Counted from the first letter of the stretch, positions 20,229 through 30,394 are shown. The stretch: DNA of 64,000 bases from Psococerastis gibbosa (GCA_963971405.1 OZ020489.1:40874510-40938509), one strand, 5' to 3'. The notes: generated by a model not told the origin, from the sequence alone. A program made the numbers and translations.

Positions 20229-20748
20229 AATATGTAGTAATATAAATAATATTAATTTATAATATGAACATATAATATCAAAAGTATAATAAGCTCTTAC
20301 ACTCAGAGTAAACATTACAGTATCTCAGTGCGCATGATAGGCATTGTCAAAAGTCTGTCCGAACACAAACACTGACTTGTCTGGCGGGAGTAAATAATTG
20401 TGTGAGGCAGTTGTTGAGCGTCTACGCTGTGGTAAGGAAAATAGGACTGAGCATAGAAGGGTGTAACCCATGAAGGGTAAAATTCCCTCTAGGTCCTGGC
20501 CGTTTGGGAGATAGGTTTGTTGACCACTAAAAGCTAAAGTGAAAAAATGGTTTTCTTTTAAAACCAGAATAAGGCAATTCAATACCGGTGTGTTATTGTT
20601 ATAAAAATTTTATTTTATCAGTGTAAAGACTCCCAGCTTCATGCCCTTGATGGGGATGTCGAAAACAAAACAAACACTCTGTAATCAACAATGAGTAAAA
20701 TATCGTCAACGTGTCAAGACGGCTGAATCAAGCAGACCAAGTACCGCG
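20229..20748. other. Unassigned sequence upstream of the tandem array
   Basis: Nothing recognised. The minus frame at 20325-20582 has no domain. Confidence 0.35.
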
Positions 20749-21018
20749 ATGGTGGGCATCGAAGTGTACAAGAAGAAGAATGGCAGTATCGAACGAAACG
20801 CTGCGAGATTCCTGGCCGCCGGCTCTGAAGTGGCCCTAACTTCGGCGGTGGCAACAGGATCGCGAGGAGCCTTGGTATCTGCTAGTCTCTCGTCTGCGAT
20901 ATCCACTGTAGGCGTTGCTGGTGGTAAGGGAGCACGGCATCTCACAGGCACGTTTTGCCTTGCTGGTGACACCATGGAGGGCATAATTCAGTGTTTGGTC
21001 TTTCTGAAGGCTTTTGCG
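20749..21018 (+). CDS. Candidate host exon or repeat ORF (hypothetical)
   Basis: Ninety codons run from an ATG in a fair start context (CCGCGATGG) to a GTGAGT donor-like site after the codons for FLKAFA. The peptide starts MVGIEVYKKKNGSIERNAAR, is rich in Ala, Ser, Thr and Gly in the middle, and ends hydrophobic (IIQCLVFLKAFA). I recognise no family. Base composition is more GC-rich than the flanks. The segment is the first of four tandem units. The minus strand is also open for 92 codons, which weakens the coding claim. Joining to the next unit at its AG acceptor (21124) would shift the frame, so simple exon duplication does not fit. It may be a real first exon, a gene fragment caught in a tandem repeat, or chance. 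Confidence 0.3.
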
Positions 21019-21996
21019 GTGAGTATTCTTAGGTATATTTTTATTCTAGTGTATGTAGCAGCATGCTTTTAGCTTCCGAATACAGCAGGTTTACTTGCAC
21101 TTTGCCTTATGGTTGTGAATGTAGAGAAGTAGCATCGGGCTCTGAATTAGCCCTAACTTCGGCGGTGGCAACAGGATCGCGAGGAGCCTTGGTATCTGCT
21201 AGTCTCTCGTCTGCGATATCCACTGTAGGCGTTGCTGGTGGTAAGGGAGCACGGCATCTCACAGGCACGTTTTGCCTTGCTGGTGACACCATGGAGGGCA
21301 TAATTCAGTGTTTGGTCTTTCTGAAGGCTTTTGCGGTGAGTATTCTTAGGTATATTTCTATTCTAGTGTATGTAGCTGCATGCCTTTAGCTTCTGAATAT
21401 AGCAGGTTTACTTACTCTTTGCCTTATGGTTGTGAATGTAGTGAAGTAGCATCGGGCTCTGATGTGGCCCTAACTTCCGTTAACTTCCGTAATGGCAACA
21501 GTTGGTATCTGCTAGTCTCTCGCCGGCGATATCCACTATCGGAGTTGCAAGTGGTAAGGGATCACGGCATCTCACAGGCACGTTTTGCCTTGCTGGTGAC
21601 ACCATGGAGGGCATAATTCAGTGTTTGGTCTTTCTGAAGGCTTTTGCGGTGAGTATTCTTAGGTATATTTTTATTCTATTGTATGTAGCTGCATGCTTTT
21701 AGCTTCCGAATATAGCAGGTTAACTTACGCTTTGCCTTATGGTTGTGAATGTAGTGAAGTAGCATCGGGCTCTGAAGTGGTCCTAACTTCCGTTAACTTC
21801 CGTAATGGCAACAGTTGGTATCTGCTAGTCTCTCGCCGGCGATATCCACTGTAGGAGTTGCAAGAGGTAAGGGAGCACGGCATCTCACAGGCACGTTTTG
21901 CCTTGCTGGTGACACCATGGAGTGCGTAATTCAATGTTTGGTCTTTCTGAAAGTGTTTGCGGTGGGTATTCTTAGGTGTACTTTTATTGTAGTGTA
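20821..21996 (+). repeat. Four-copy 313-317-bp tandem array
   Basis: GGCTCTGA starts units at 20821, 21138, 21455 and 21768. Units 1 and 2 share a version (CTTCGGCGGTGGCAACAGG) and units 3 and 4 another (CTTCCGTTAACTTCCGTAATGG), a 4-bp length difference that shifts the frame. Every unit keeps GCACGTTTTGCCTTGCTGG, ACACCATGGAG and a GCGGTGAGTATT or GCGGTGGGTATT donor-like site. Unit 4 is interrupted at 21996 by a transposon, and its last part resumes at 25040. Confidence 0.85.
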
Positions 21997-22480
21997 CTGT
22001 TCGACCAGAAAAGTTTGCAAATGTCCATGAAAATATCCCTTAATGCTTTACCAAGTCGGGGACAAGCCACGCCTCTCCATGTAAATTCCCTATGGTGCAT
22101 TTTCAAATCAGATAGAACTACTTTGCATGTGTTTGTATACACAAAACTTACGGGGTTCCATTCCAAATTTAATGCATTAAGGTCACAAGTGGACATTGCT
22201 TATTTTTTTAGCTAAAATTGTCGATCTGTTGCACTTTTTACGAATTCACGACTCCAATGTCAAAATTTAAATTAAAATTTTCTGAATGTTAGTTAATTGT
22301 CTTCAACTACTGTAGCAACGTTAGTGGGACGGTTTTAGGATCATCAGAGAACAAAATCAAAGCAATATTTATTGTTATAAATATTATTAGTGATGCGTTT
22401 CTTGAATTTGAGAAATTTATAAAATTTTCATCTTACCATACTGTGTTATAAAATGGATCAACTTTAAAGTAGAAAGTTAA
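21997..22480 (+). repeat. Left 484-bp terminal inverted repeat
   Basis: Matches 24556-25039 in inverse orientation with few changes (for example CAAGCCACGCC against GGCGGGGCTTG). Similarity stops at AGTTAA (22480). Each arm contains a short open frame that is just arm sequence. Confidence 0.9.
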
Positions 22481-22489
22481 CTTAAGAGC

Positions 22490-23015
22490 GTTCAAGCCAC
22501 AGAATAGAGTTTCTGTGTATCACACCAATAAGGGTCTCGTCAAGGTATACAATGCGATTTCCTTCTGACGTGGCGTTTCGGATTCCTTGTAAATACCTAT
22601 AACGCCAAGAAAGCGTGCGTGGCGACTCGACCAAGACGTATTTTGTCAAACATCTTAAATCTGCACAGCATTTAAATTGTGACTTATTTGTTTCTGCTGC
22701 ACTTCTGATGCGTGTATTTATAATAGTCTCCTCAACCGACTGGTTGTGTTTTTTATTTTACCTGAAATGAAGACGCCTAGTGATAAATACGCGGAGGCTT
22801 TCCTTGGGCGTTTGGTAACGACCATCAAGCTCTAATATTTCTTGTCGCAGGGTGTCCAAGCTTAACAGTCAGCAATCATCCTAGGACGAGTATACATAAT
22901 TATGGGGTTCCTTATCATACTTTCATCACATTCGTCGAGATTATTGTAGTATTTTTGACGTCTTCTTTCCGTTATATTTGTGTTGATTTTATACCTCGAC
23001 GGAGTCCTAGACTCT
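22490..23015 (-). pseudogene. Decayed IS630/Tc1-like transposase fragment
   Basis: Minus-strand pieces read YKINTNITERRRQKYYNNLD, then LDTLRQEILELDGRY with PKESLRVFITRRLHFR, then YRYLQGIRNATSEGNRIVYLDET. The last piece holds the first catalytic Asp (LDET, codons at 22533-22550) of the YLDETW-type transposases. Frames differ between pieces, and the catalytic core downstream is missing where the left arm begins. A GTAAAA...TGTGCAG stretch between pieces could be an intron or chance. Non-functional. Confidence 0.6.
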
Positions 23016-23021
23016 GTATAT

Positions 23022-24344
23022 ATACCTAGTCCTGCCATATGTTCTGTCCCAAACGCAATCATAATTTTTTACGAAACAAAAGAATGTATAAGATCGAATT
23101 AATTTTTATTTCATTCCATCGAGTTTTAGGAATACAAAAAGCATAATTTTATTCAAAATGACCTCCTTTAGCTTTCACACAGGCTTTTAATCGGCGCGGC
23201 CAGTCATCAATTGCCGCACGCACCACTTCTATTGCTAAATCCTCCGCTGCCCGAACAATAGATTGTTTCAAACTCTCCAAATTGTTGTGGCGTTTAGAGC
23301 ATGCCATGTCTTCCAAAATGTCCCATAGTTTGTAGTCGAGAGGATTCACATCTGGGCTCCCAGATGGCCAGTCCTTGGCTTCGATAAACCCTGGTATATT
23401 GCGCCGCAGCCACTCTTGGGTAGAATTGGCCTTGTGTGTCGGAGCAGAATCCTGCTGTAATATCCAATGTTTTCCGTCAAACAAAGTAGTGTTAAGGGGT
23501 TTTACTACTTTCATCAGAATATCTTCTTGATAATTTTTTGCCCCAGTTTTGACCCTTTTTGTACAAAAATGAACCTTTGTCACTCCTTCATAGGACACTG
23601 CCCACCAAACCATGACTGAGGCAGGATGGTGGCCCCTCTGAACTCTTGGAACTATATTTTTAGCTTCTTCGAATGAGTGAGCATAAACTTTGTCGTTTTG
23701 TTTGTTGTAACGCTCTTCTACGGTGAAAATTTTTTCATCTGAAAATAATATATTTTTGTGGCCATTTTGAGCGTGCCACTGAAAAAGGGCTTTTGCTCTT
23801 ATCCGTCGTATTTCTCTCAAAGCCGGTGTAAGTAGCTGACCCCTTGACCGACGGAATGCCTTCAACTTCAGGTCATCGCGAATAAGTCGGGACATCGAAC
23901 GGGTGCTTATTTTCAATTCCCGAGCCATGATTCTTTGCTTCCGCAGTGGATTTCGCCAAATTCGTTCTTGAACGGCTTTGATGACGCTGCTGGTTCTAGT
24001 TGTTCGTGGTCTCCCAGTTTTAGCTCGGTCTTGAAAGCTTGAAGTATCATTATAACGGGATATAGTGCGATAAACAAACTTTTGAGTAATTTTAAGCGGT
24101 TTCAGCAACTTGAAAATTTCAGTTCGGCTCTTGCCGCACTTATGTAAGCCAATCACCGTGATACGCGTTTGTTCGTTACCCCACTCCATAGCTGCCGATT
24201 GTTCAACTGACCGCAATTACGCTAATATAGGCTCTTGAATGAGTAGAAAATGTGATGTGATCAGCAGTTTGGTTGTCTCGCTTATCTGCTTCCTAGAATG
24301 CCTCCTCAAAGTTAAGGGACAGAACATATGGCAGAACTAGGTAT
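23022..24344 (-). mobile_element. Full-length maT-type mariner (about 1.32 kb)
   Basis: Inverted ends ATACCTAGTCCTGCCATATG (23022) and CATATGGCAGAACTAGGTAT (ending 24344) extend to TTCTGTCCC/GGGACAGAA, 29 bp with one mismatch. Both ends abut TATATA tracts, so the exact TA duplication cannot be fixed. The element holds one uninterrupted transposase gene. It lies inside the older IS630-like element, so it arrived later. Confidence 0.9.
23149..24216 (-). CDS. maT-type mariner transposase, DD37D, apparently intact
   Basis: A 355-residue protein, full length for the family. Residues about 12-57 form the first helix-turn-helix, a GRPRTTRT linker sits at 68-75, and a second helix-turn-helix covers about 77-125. 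The catalytic domain has D160 (ILFSDEK), D256 (ILQQDSAPTH) and D294 (NPLDYKLWD). The last two are separated by 37 residues, the DD37D spacing of maT elements. MVWWAVS at 202-208 is the usual strand between. It binds the 29-bp inverted ends and cuts and pastes the element into TA sites in the nucleus. No stop or frameshift is seen. The first ATG was used; an internal ATG at residue 10 (MEWGNEQ) could also start. Whether a promoter works in this nested position is unknown. Confidence 0.92.
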   Translation of the reverse strand: MRSVEQSAAMEWGNEQTRITVIGLHKCGKSRTEIFKLLKPLKITQKFVYRTISRYNDTSSFQDRAKTGRPRTTRTSSVIKAVQERIWRNPLRKQRIMARELKISTRSMSRLIRDDLKLKAFRRSRGQLLTPALREIRRIRAKALFQWHAQNGHKNILFSDEKIFTVEERYNKQNDKVYAHSFEEAKNIVPRVQRGHHPASVMVWWAVSYEGVTKVHFCTKRVKTGAKNYQEDILMKVVKPLNTTLFDGKHWILQQDSAPTHKANSTQEWLRRNIPGFIEAKDWPSGSPDVNPLDYKLWDILEDMACSKRHNNLESLKQSIVRAAEDLAIEVVRAAIDDWPRRLKACVKAKGGHFE

Positions 24345-24555
24345 ATATATAATACATATCTTAAATATAACTTTCAACTTCCTTAAATAGTTCGCAAAGG
24401 TTTAAGATCATCATTCATGCCTCCTAGTGAATTTGCTTGCCTTACTAAACGGTTCATGCGGAAATGTTGCTTCAGTTGCTTCCTCTTACTAGGCCTGCTT
24501 CCTTTGGTAAGACTTAACACTCTTTTCTGTGGTCTGAATGTCCTTAACTTCGATA

Positions 24556-25039
24556 TTAACTGTCTACTTTAAAGTTGATCCATTCTATAACACAGTATGG
24601 TAAGATGAAAATTTTATAAATTTCTCAAATTCAAGAAACGCATCGCTAATAATATTTATAACAATAAATATTGCTTTGATTTTGTTCTCTGATGATCCTA
24701 AAACCGTCCCACTAACGTTGCTACAGTAGTTGAAGACAATTAACTAACATTCAGAAAATTTTAATTTAAATTTTGACATTGGAGTCGTGAATTCGTAAAA
24801 AGTGCAACAGATCGACAATTTTAGCTAAAAAAATAAGCAATGTCCACTTGTGACCTTAATGCATTAAATTTGGAATGGAACCCCGTAAGTTTTGTGTATA
24901 CAAACACATGCAAAGTAGTTCTATCTGATTTGAAAATGCAGCATAGGGAATTTACATGGAGAGGCGGGGCTTGTTCCCGACTTGGTAAAGCATTAAGGGA
25001 TATTTTCATGGACATTTGCAAACTTTTCTGGGCGAACAG
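24556..25039 (-). repeat. Right 484-bp terminal inverted repeat
   Basis: Inverse of 21997-22480. The 210 bp between the mariner end and this arm (24347-24555) belong to the interior of the outer element and show no recognisable coding. Confidence 0.9.
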
Positions 25040-25488
25040 TATGTATGCTTTTAGCTTCCGAATATAGCAGGCGCATAAAGTTAGCTTCACCTATATTGAA
25101 AGTCGTGAATGTCCCTTCCACATGACATTGCTTAAAAGCACTTCAGTCATCTTATTGTTATACCTCTCATTTCCACGATTTCCCGACAAAGGGTTAAGCT
25201 GGGTACTTGTGATTTAATCTGTTGTCAATTTGAATGTTCTCAGATTCCAAAAGCAACAAGATATTCAGGAGGGGGGAGGTTTCCTTTCAAAATTCTGAAT
25301 GACAAGTGCCCTTGACGAATGCCTGTTCCTTGTAACCTTTCATGCCTTTAACAGACTTTCAAAATTAACTTTTTATATCGCTTGAGAGCGTGCGAGATTG
25401 AAATTTCCGTGAAATATTTCTTGAATGGAAAGTTCAGGCTTTCATGTCCAACTGTCCGAGTTAGCGTTGCTTACTACAGGGCCGGACC
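25040..25488. other. End of tandem unit 4, then unassigned DNA
   Basis: GCTTTTAGCTTCCGAATATAG at 25047 continues tandem unit 4 after the transposon; similarity stops near 25070. Nothing else is recognised. Confidence 0.5.
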
Positions 25489-25600
25489 CAAGGCCGTAGC
25501 CAAGGAGGGGTTCATGGGGGTACAATCCCCCCCCCCCCCCGAAATGAAATGGCTTGATACTAGATAGAATTGGATTTTGAAAGGAAAAATAAAAACCACT
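25489..25600. mobile_element. Truncated hAT-like MITE
   Basis: Starts CAAGGCCGTAGCCAAGG, has GTTCATGGGGG, a C-run, GAAATGAAATGGCTTGATAC and TTTTGAAAGGAAAAATAAAA, the inverse arrangement of 18383-18711. It ends abruptly at 25600, where mitochondrial sequence begins; its other terminus is missing. Confidence 0.7.
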
Positions 25601-25880
25601 CTGCCAGCAGCTGCGGTTACACATTCATTTCTATTTAATATTATTAAAATTTTAATTTTTTGATTTTGTTTATTTAATTTAAATAATTTTAAGTGAAATT
25701 TAAATTTTTATTTTTATTTATTAAATTTTAATAATTTAAGGAAATTAATAAAATAAACTAGGATTAGATACCCTATTATAATTAATATAAATCTAATTTT
25801 GAGTAGTAAATGGTTAGGACAGGAAATTTAAAGAATTTGGCGGTGTATATTCTAACCCAATGAAATTTCTAACCTAAAAA
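25601..25880 (+). pseudogene. Nuclear copy of mitochondrial 12S rRNA (NUMT)
   Basis: CTGCCAGCAGCTGCGGTTAC at 25601 is the 530-loop segment of small-subunit rRNA. AACTAGGATTAGATACCCTA at about 25756 is the nearly universal mitochondrial 12S segment. AAATTTAAAGAATTTGGCGG at about 25824 is the next conserved block. All three are in order and in rRNA sense, with AT-rich loops as in arthropod mitochondria. Similarity fades after TGAAATTTCT (about 25870). About 270 nt of the middle of 12S is present, directly joined to a broken MITE. Confidence 0.9.
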
Positions 25881-26291
25881 TATTTATTAATTATAATGAT
25901 TTATAAAAAAAAAAAAATACGTATTATTATTATTATTATTCATGTGAGACTCTGAAATCTGAAAGTATTTTCCCGCCATAATGCACCTACGATAAGAATA
26001 CAGGTGTAATCATATCGCACTAACTGGTTCCTTTGTTTTTACAGGTAAGCTTTTGACAAATTCATTTCTTTTATGGGCATTCTAGCGTAAGTACGTACCT
26101 TTTTCTGCCTTAATTTTTTTTTATATTAATTTTTACGGTAAAAAAACTCGTATGTAAGTTATAAATAAAAATTCGCCTGTATGGTCGGTGTGGGAAGTGT
26201 GCAGAATAATTTAATTAGTTACTTTTATCTCAAGGTAAGTACAATGTTCAGCCCTAGACCCTGATGTTAATGAAACTAGGCACGTTGCGTC
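25881..26291. other. Unassigned AT-rich sequence
   Basis: Holds an A13 run and TATTATTATTATTATTATT near 25922. No gene seen. Confidence 0.35.
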
Positions 26292-26508
26292 GTAGGAGGT
26301 CTGTAATAGAGTTCTATGTATGAGAGACGGGACATTCGCTTGATCGGTTCCCGCCTAAACTATTTTTTTTTTTTTTTAAATTTCGGGTGCCACCTGTCAC
26401 GTCTCCTATAACTCGGCATTGAAAAATGGTAGCAGGTGGCCTCCATGATTAAAAAAATATTTTTAATAGGATTGAACGTCCCACCTCTCCTATCTATGTG
26501 CAGAATTA
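26292..26508. mobile_element. Family M palindromic element
   Basis: AGTTCTATGTATGAGAGACG with GGGACATTC at the left is inverse to GAACGTCCCACCTCTCCTAT at the right. The centre has GGTGCCACCTGTCACGTCTC. Related pieces are at 29745-29850, 37205-37510, 52211-52335 and 54475-54510. Confidence 0.6.
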
Positions 26509-26544
26509 GTCTTCTTCTCTTCTTCTTGTTCGGTCGGTACTCCC

Positions 26545-27240
26545 TCCCCTACGCCCAAGGAATATATTTAAGAACCGGTCCGAGTTTACTCGAACATGCT
26601 TTCCAATGTATCAATTAGTAGATAGTGATAATGAGTTATTTCATAGTAAATAAATTCCCTATGGTTAAATTTCGGATCCCTCGGGGGATACCAAAAACTT
26701 TTTTTGGAAAGCAACCTGTTCAGTTTGATTACTCTATTTAACACTAAAAACATACCTGAAGGTAGAAATCATCGATAGAAAGGTTTCGCAGAAAAATTAT
26801 TTTTTTAGTAGTTTTTCATTAAAATTGACTTTTTTTTACCCCCAGAATAAAACTAACAAGGGGCAAACGACCCACCGTATTCTGTTAAATATAATAACGG
26901 TTACAATATACTGTATGTTAATTTAAAAGAAATCGTTGGAGCCTTTTGAGAAATAATTTTTTTAGTTTTTTTTTTGGTGTTTTTTGAGCATAAAATCCCC
27001 CAAAATTGAGTTACCCCAAAATGAATAAAAATTGTTCCGAGGTATGATTTTTGTGAACCGACATTCTAAATTTTATCAAAATCGACCAAGTAGATTGCCC
27101 GGAAGTCGATGAACAGACAGAGCGACAGTCAGACATTTCGTAAAAACGTGTAAATCCGTTGAAATCTCGAAATCGAAAATTTTGATCATCACAAAGCTTT
27201 CCTTATACTAGGTACGTATAAATTGGTAAGCAAAGATATG
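26545..27240 (-). repeat. Repeat family D copy
   Basis: Inverse of 53243-54130. It contains AGAACCGGTCCGAGTTTACT, AACATACCTGAAGGTAGAAA, AATCGTTGGAGCC, AGGTATGATTTTTGTGAACC, the degenerate CAGACAGAGCGACAGTCAGA tract and AAGCTTTCCTTATACTA. Non-coding. Confidence 0.75.
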
Positions 27241-27267
27241 TTATCAATTATACTATACCATTGTAAT

Positions 27268-27480
27268 AACCAAATCCTGTGGGCGCCCAAGTTAATAAAC
27301 TTGTCGGGGGCTCCCACAGTAGACGCTGTGGATGATGCAACATATAATAATAGTGACAATAAAGTCTTTATTGAAAATTAATACATTTAGATACAGCGAG
27401 ATTAGGGCTTATGTGTCCAGTCTCGTTCTCCAACTGAAACCATCGAATAAAAGAGCCATGAACTGAAAGCGTATACAAGA
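27268..27480 (-). repeat. LINE-G 3' fragment and family F fragment
   Basis: GGGCGCCCAAGTTAATAAAC through GTAGACGCTGTGGATGATGC matches the LINE-G 3' UTR (47660-47740). AAAGTCTTTATTGA at 27362 matches family F near 3740. Confidence 0.6.
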
Positions 27481-27990
27481 TTTGGCGGCATTATTTCCGG
27501 ATAATATTCTTGCAATTCTTCAATCAGCAAATCCTGCCCTCATATGAGGCAGTTTGATTATCGAAACAGCTAACCAAGCTTTCGAAATTCGAAAGCTCTT
27601 TTCATAGTTATAATCTCAAGCCCGCGTAAATCGAAATCGGTTGTCATAGCATTCATATTTTCAATTGGATTTTGCGGGGTTGGGGGGCTTAAAAGTTCGT
27701 ATATTTCGAATCGATTTTGCATGGGAATTCCATTTCTTTGTTATGATTGTTAGATCTGTTCTTTTTTTTAGAGGGCTTTTTTGGTCCAAAGAGGATTCTC
27801 TGATTCTGAGTCTCTGTAAACCTTTTGTCAGGGTTTTTATTTGTGATTATTGGGTGTACTTAAAAATTGGCCTTTGGTTGTTGATTTTTTTGTCGAGAAT
27901 TTTTTTGTTTTTACAATAATAAGGGTCTTCACAATGTCGGTGTTATCGAGTTATCCCTATTTAAGTATGTTACCTGGATATTAACGCAGT
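27481..27990. other. Unassigned sequence
   Basis: The 84-codon frame at 27665-27919 is Phe/Leu-rich low-complexity sequence and not considered a gene. Confidence 0.35.
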
Positions 27991-28033
27991 GTAAAAAAAT
28001 TACTTGGTACTTAACCAAGTAATTTTTTCACAA
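27991..28033. other. Near-perfect hairpin
   Basis: AAAAAAATTACTTGGT and ACCAAGTAATTTTTT are inverse around a loop of about 4 nt (stem about 18 bp with one mismatch). It directly precedes AGTGACAGGAAGTTTTACAAAG, a dispersed repeat also seen at 299 and 7378. Confidence 0.6.
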
Positions 28034-28067
28034 GGAGTGACAGGAAGTTTTACAAAGTTACTAAGGG

Positions 28068-28760
28068 GATTATTGCTTTCCAATTTATACGTAGTATAAG
28101 GAAAGCTTTGTGATGGTCGAAATTTTCGATTCCGAGATTTCAACGGATTTACACGTTTTGAGGTCCCAGGAACCCAAAAAAGTGGTTTTTACGAAATGTC
28201 TGTCTGTCACTCTGTCTGTCTGTATGTCTGTCTGTGGGTCGATTTCCGGGCAAACTACTCGGTCGATTTTGATGAAATTTTGCATGTAGGTTTACAAAAA
28301 TCATACCTCGGGACAATTTTTTTTATTTGGGGGGGTTTTATTCTCAAAAAACTCCAAAAAAACGTCTAAAAAAAATTATTTCTCAAAAACGGCTCCAACG
28401 ATTTCTTTTAAATTCACATAAATTGTGGTCGTTATTAATATTAAGGAAATTCGTGGGGTCGCTTGCCCCTTGATAGGTTGCTTCTGGGGGTAAAAAAATA
28501 AAAATAACTAAATTTTAATGAAAAATGACTAAAAAATAATTTTTCTGCGAAACCTTTCTATCGATGATTTCTACCTTCAGGCATGTTTTAGGTGTTAAAT
28601 TGAGTAACGAAACCGGACAGGTTGCCTTCCCAGAAAAGCATTTGGTTTAGTAAAAAAAAAAATGTTTTTTTGAAAAAATGATAGAAAATTCAAGCTCAAA
28701 TGCATTGCGTGCCCTGCCAGTATTGCTGTGTGGTAATGTGTTGGTCTGACCTTAGGTATA
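28068..28760 (+). repeat. Repeat family D copy
   Basis: Starts TTGCTTTCCAATTTATACG, includes CAACGGATTTACACGTTTTG, a (CTGT)n-like tract at 28198-28235, GGTCGATTTTGATGAAATTT, TCATACCTCGG, CGGCTCCAACGATTTCTTT and ATGCATTGCGTGCCCTGCC. Non-coding; short frames are spurious. Confidence 0.75.
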
Positions 28761-29854
28761 ACATTACAGTTTTTAAAGCTAATTTTAACAGTATTAGAAT
28801 TGCTTTTGCGTCTCAATTCATCTGATTCATCGGATAGAGTATTGAAAAATAAAATAAAAATGGCGCGAATATCTCAAAACTGAAAAAAATTGAGAGGATT
28901 GCTTTTGCTAATAGGCAACTCACATAATAACTGAATTAAGAGGTGTGGACGGGGACGGGGAGTGTGAAGCACCTAGTATAATAATATTATATGGGGCAAA
29001 GTTCACAGTCGGATTCAGTTAAAAACTATATATTTTTTATATATTTTTATTTTTTTTATATTTTTTTTAATGAATATTCAATAAAATGGCCGACACCAGA
29101 TGGCAAAACTTTCGTTCGTAAATGTTACCGTTGACAGTAAGGTCTTCTTATAAAAATTCAACTCTCATAAGAATGCCATGAGCAAACACAAAAGTTGCCA
29201 AAAGTCTAAATTTCATCCTACTTCTCTATTTTCTAAAATGAGCCCTGAAAAATATCCGATTGTGCCCTCCCCCCTCCTTTAATATGGGCTTCTGGAAGCT
29301 ATCACCCATAATATTTAGCTGAGTCAGCATAAAGATTGTCGTCTCGCACGTCCTTAGGCCATTTTAGTGTTATAGCTTGTAATGTCCATCTCAAACAAAT
29401 AGGGAACCTCTTCCCCAATGGGACTGTTACTGGAATCCTTATGACCCTATTCCACTGCTCGTTTGATTTTATTCTCACGCTATTTTGTCCCTTTTACCCT
29501 GCCATTTGAAAGTAGGTTTATTTTTGCGCTTATGACAGTCGCAAATGGGTGAAACGCTGAAAAAAACAGGGTTACTCAAGGTACTTTGGGTTTTACTTGA
29601 TTGGTCGTTGGTTCGAATCCTCCGCTAGTTATTTATAGAAAACTTTCCAGGAATAGCCTAATTTCCTAATATGCTACAAAATAAGAAAAAAAAATTCCAG
29701 TGGTATTAGGACTGTCCATTAGTCTCTGAAATTGACACGAACTTGGAAAAATTTTGGTGACTCGATGTGCTGTTCTATTTATTCCGTTTCTCGCCAAAAA
29801 TATTTTTGGAACTTCTGGGGTCGCCTGCCACGTCTCCTATGACCTTTTCTTCTT
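28761..29854. other. Unassigned; family M fragment at 29745-29850
   Basis: GTGGACGGGGACGG near 28945 recurs at 17631. GCCTGCCACGTCTCCTATGA near 29823 is family M. A lone B-box-like GGTTCGAATCC lies near 29610. No gene. Confidence 0.35.
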
Positions 29855-30035
29855 CTAATGCCTCCGCTATCGTGTATTGGCGACAATCGTGGCAGTTGTA
29901 GCCATGATGACTATACTAGGGAATTGTAATGCACTGGTTTCCCGCTGCCTTCTGCATCCTTATGCCGTTGACTACTCATTGAGTTCCTCTGCCTTTGGGA
30001 CTTGTTTCCCAACCCCAGGACCAAAGAGTGTCCTG
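29855..30035 (-). pseudogene. LINE-N 3' end
   Basis: Inverse of 14330-14545: GTTTCCCGCTGCCTTCTGCA, TATGCCGTTGACT and GAGTTCCTCTGCC are shared. The plus-strand frame over it is a shadow. Confidence 0.55.
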
Positions 30036-30394
30036 CACAGAAAAGGCTGTGTTTTTCGCTTTTCCCGGCTCAAACTCGGTCCCCTATCTGTTCAGTCGCC
30101 ATTACGCGCTTCTATTTTCACCGCACGAGGAGGTATAGACTAGAGGTTTTTGCGTCTTCACGTCTGAGACCATAAGACATTACTCCGAAGCTCAGCTACT
30201 TTGAAGACAATGACCTATGACCAGTCATTTGAAATACAGGTGATCTCTCCTATATAGAACTCTAGAACTATAATGAATAACCAGTAGAATCCGGGCTGAT
30301 GGGCCGTAGTCAAAATGAAAGTGAACTTCCAAACGTTGCTAGAACTACAACTAGAATTTTTTTAAATTAAAAAAAGAAAAATTTTGACACATGC
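30036..30394. other. Unassigned; family K piece
   Basis: CCAGTAGAATCCGGGCTGAT near 30281 to CTTCCAAACGTT is an inverse copy of family K. Nothing else recognised. Confidence 0.4.

Larger units (their letters stand above)
21997..25039 (-). mobile_element. Tc1/IS630-like element with 484-bp inverted ends, carrying a nested mariner
   Basis: The element begins CTGTTCGACCAGAAAAG and ends CTTTTCTGGGCGAACAG. TA flanks both ends (21995-21996 and 25040-25041). Removing it restores AGTGTATGTA, as seen intact in the other tandem units. The inverted arms (21997-22480 and 24556-25039) are equal in length and nearly identical. Between them lies a decayed transposase (minus strand) and an inserted mariner at about 23022-24344. 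TA duplication and the YLDET fragment place it in the Tc1/mariner/IS630 superfamily. Confidence 0.85.

Noticed and set aside
20706..20984. Pro/Ala-rich minus ORF over tandem unit 1
   Set aside because: Mirror frame of the plus-strand candidate; neither can be proven, but the plus frame has a start context and a donor-like site.
28198..28240. CTGT repeats as CRISPR or satellite
   Set aside because: They are a microsatellite inside each family D copy, with no spacers.
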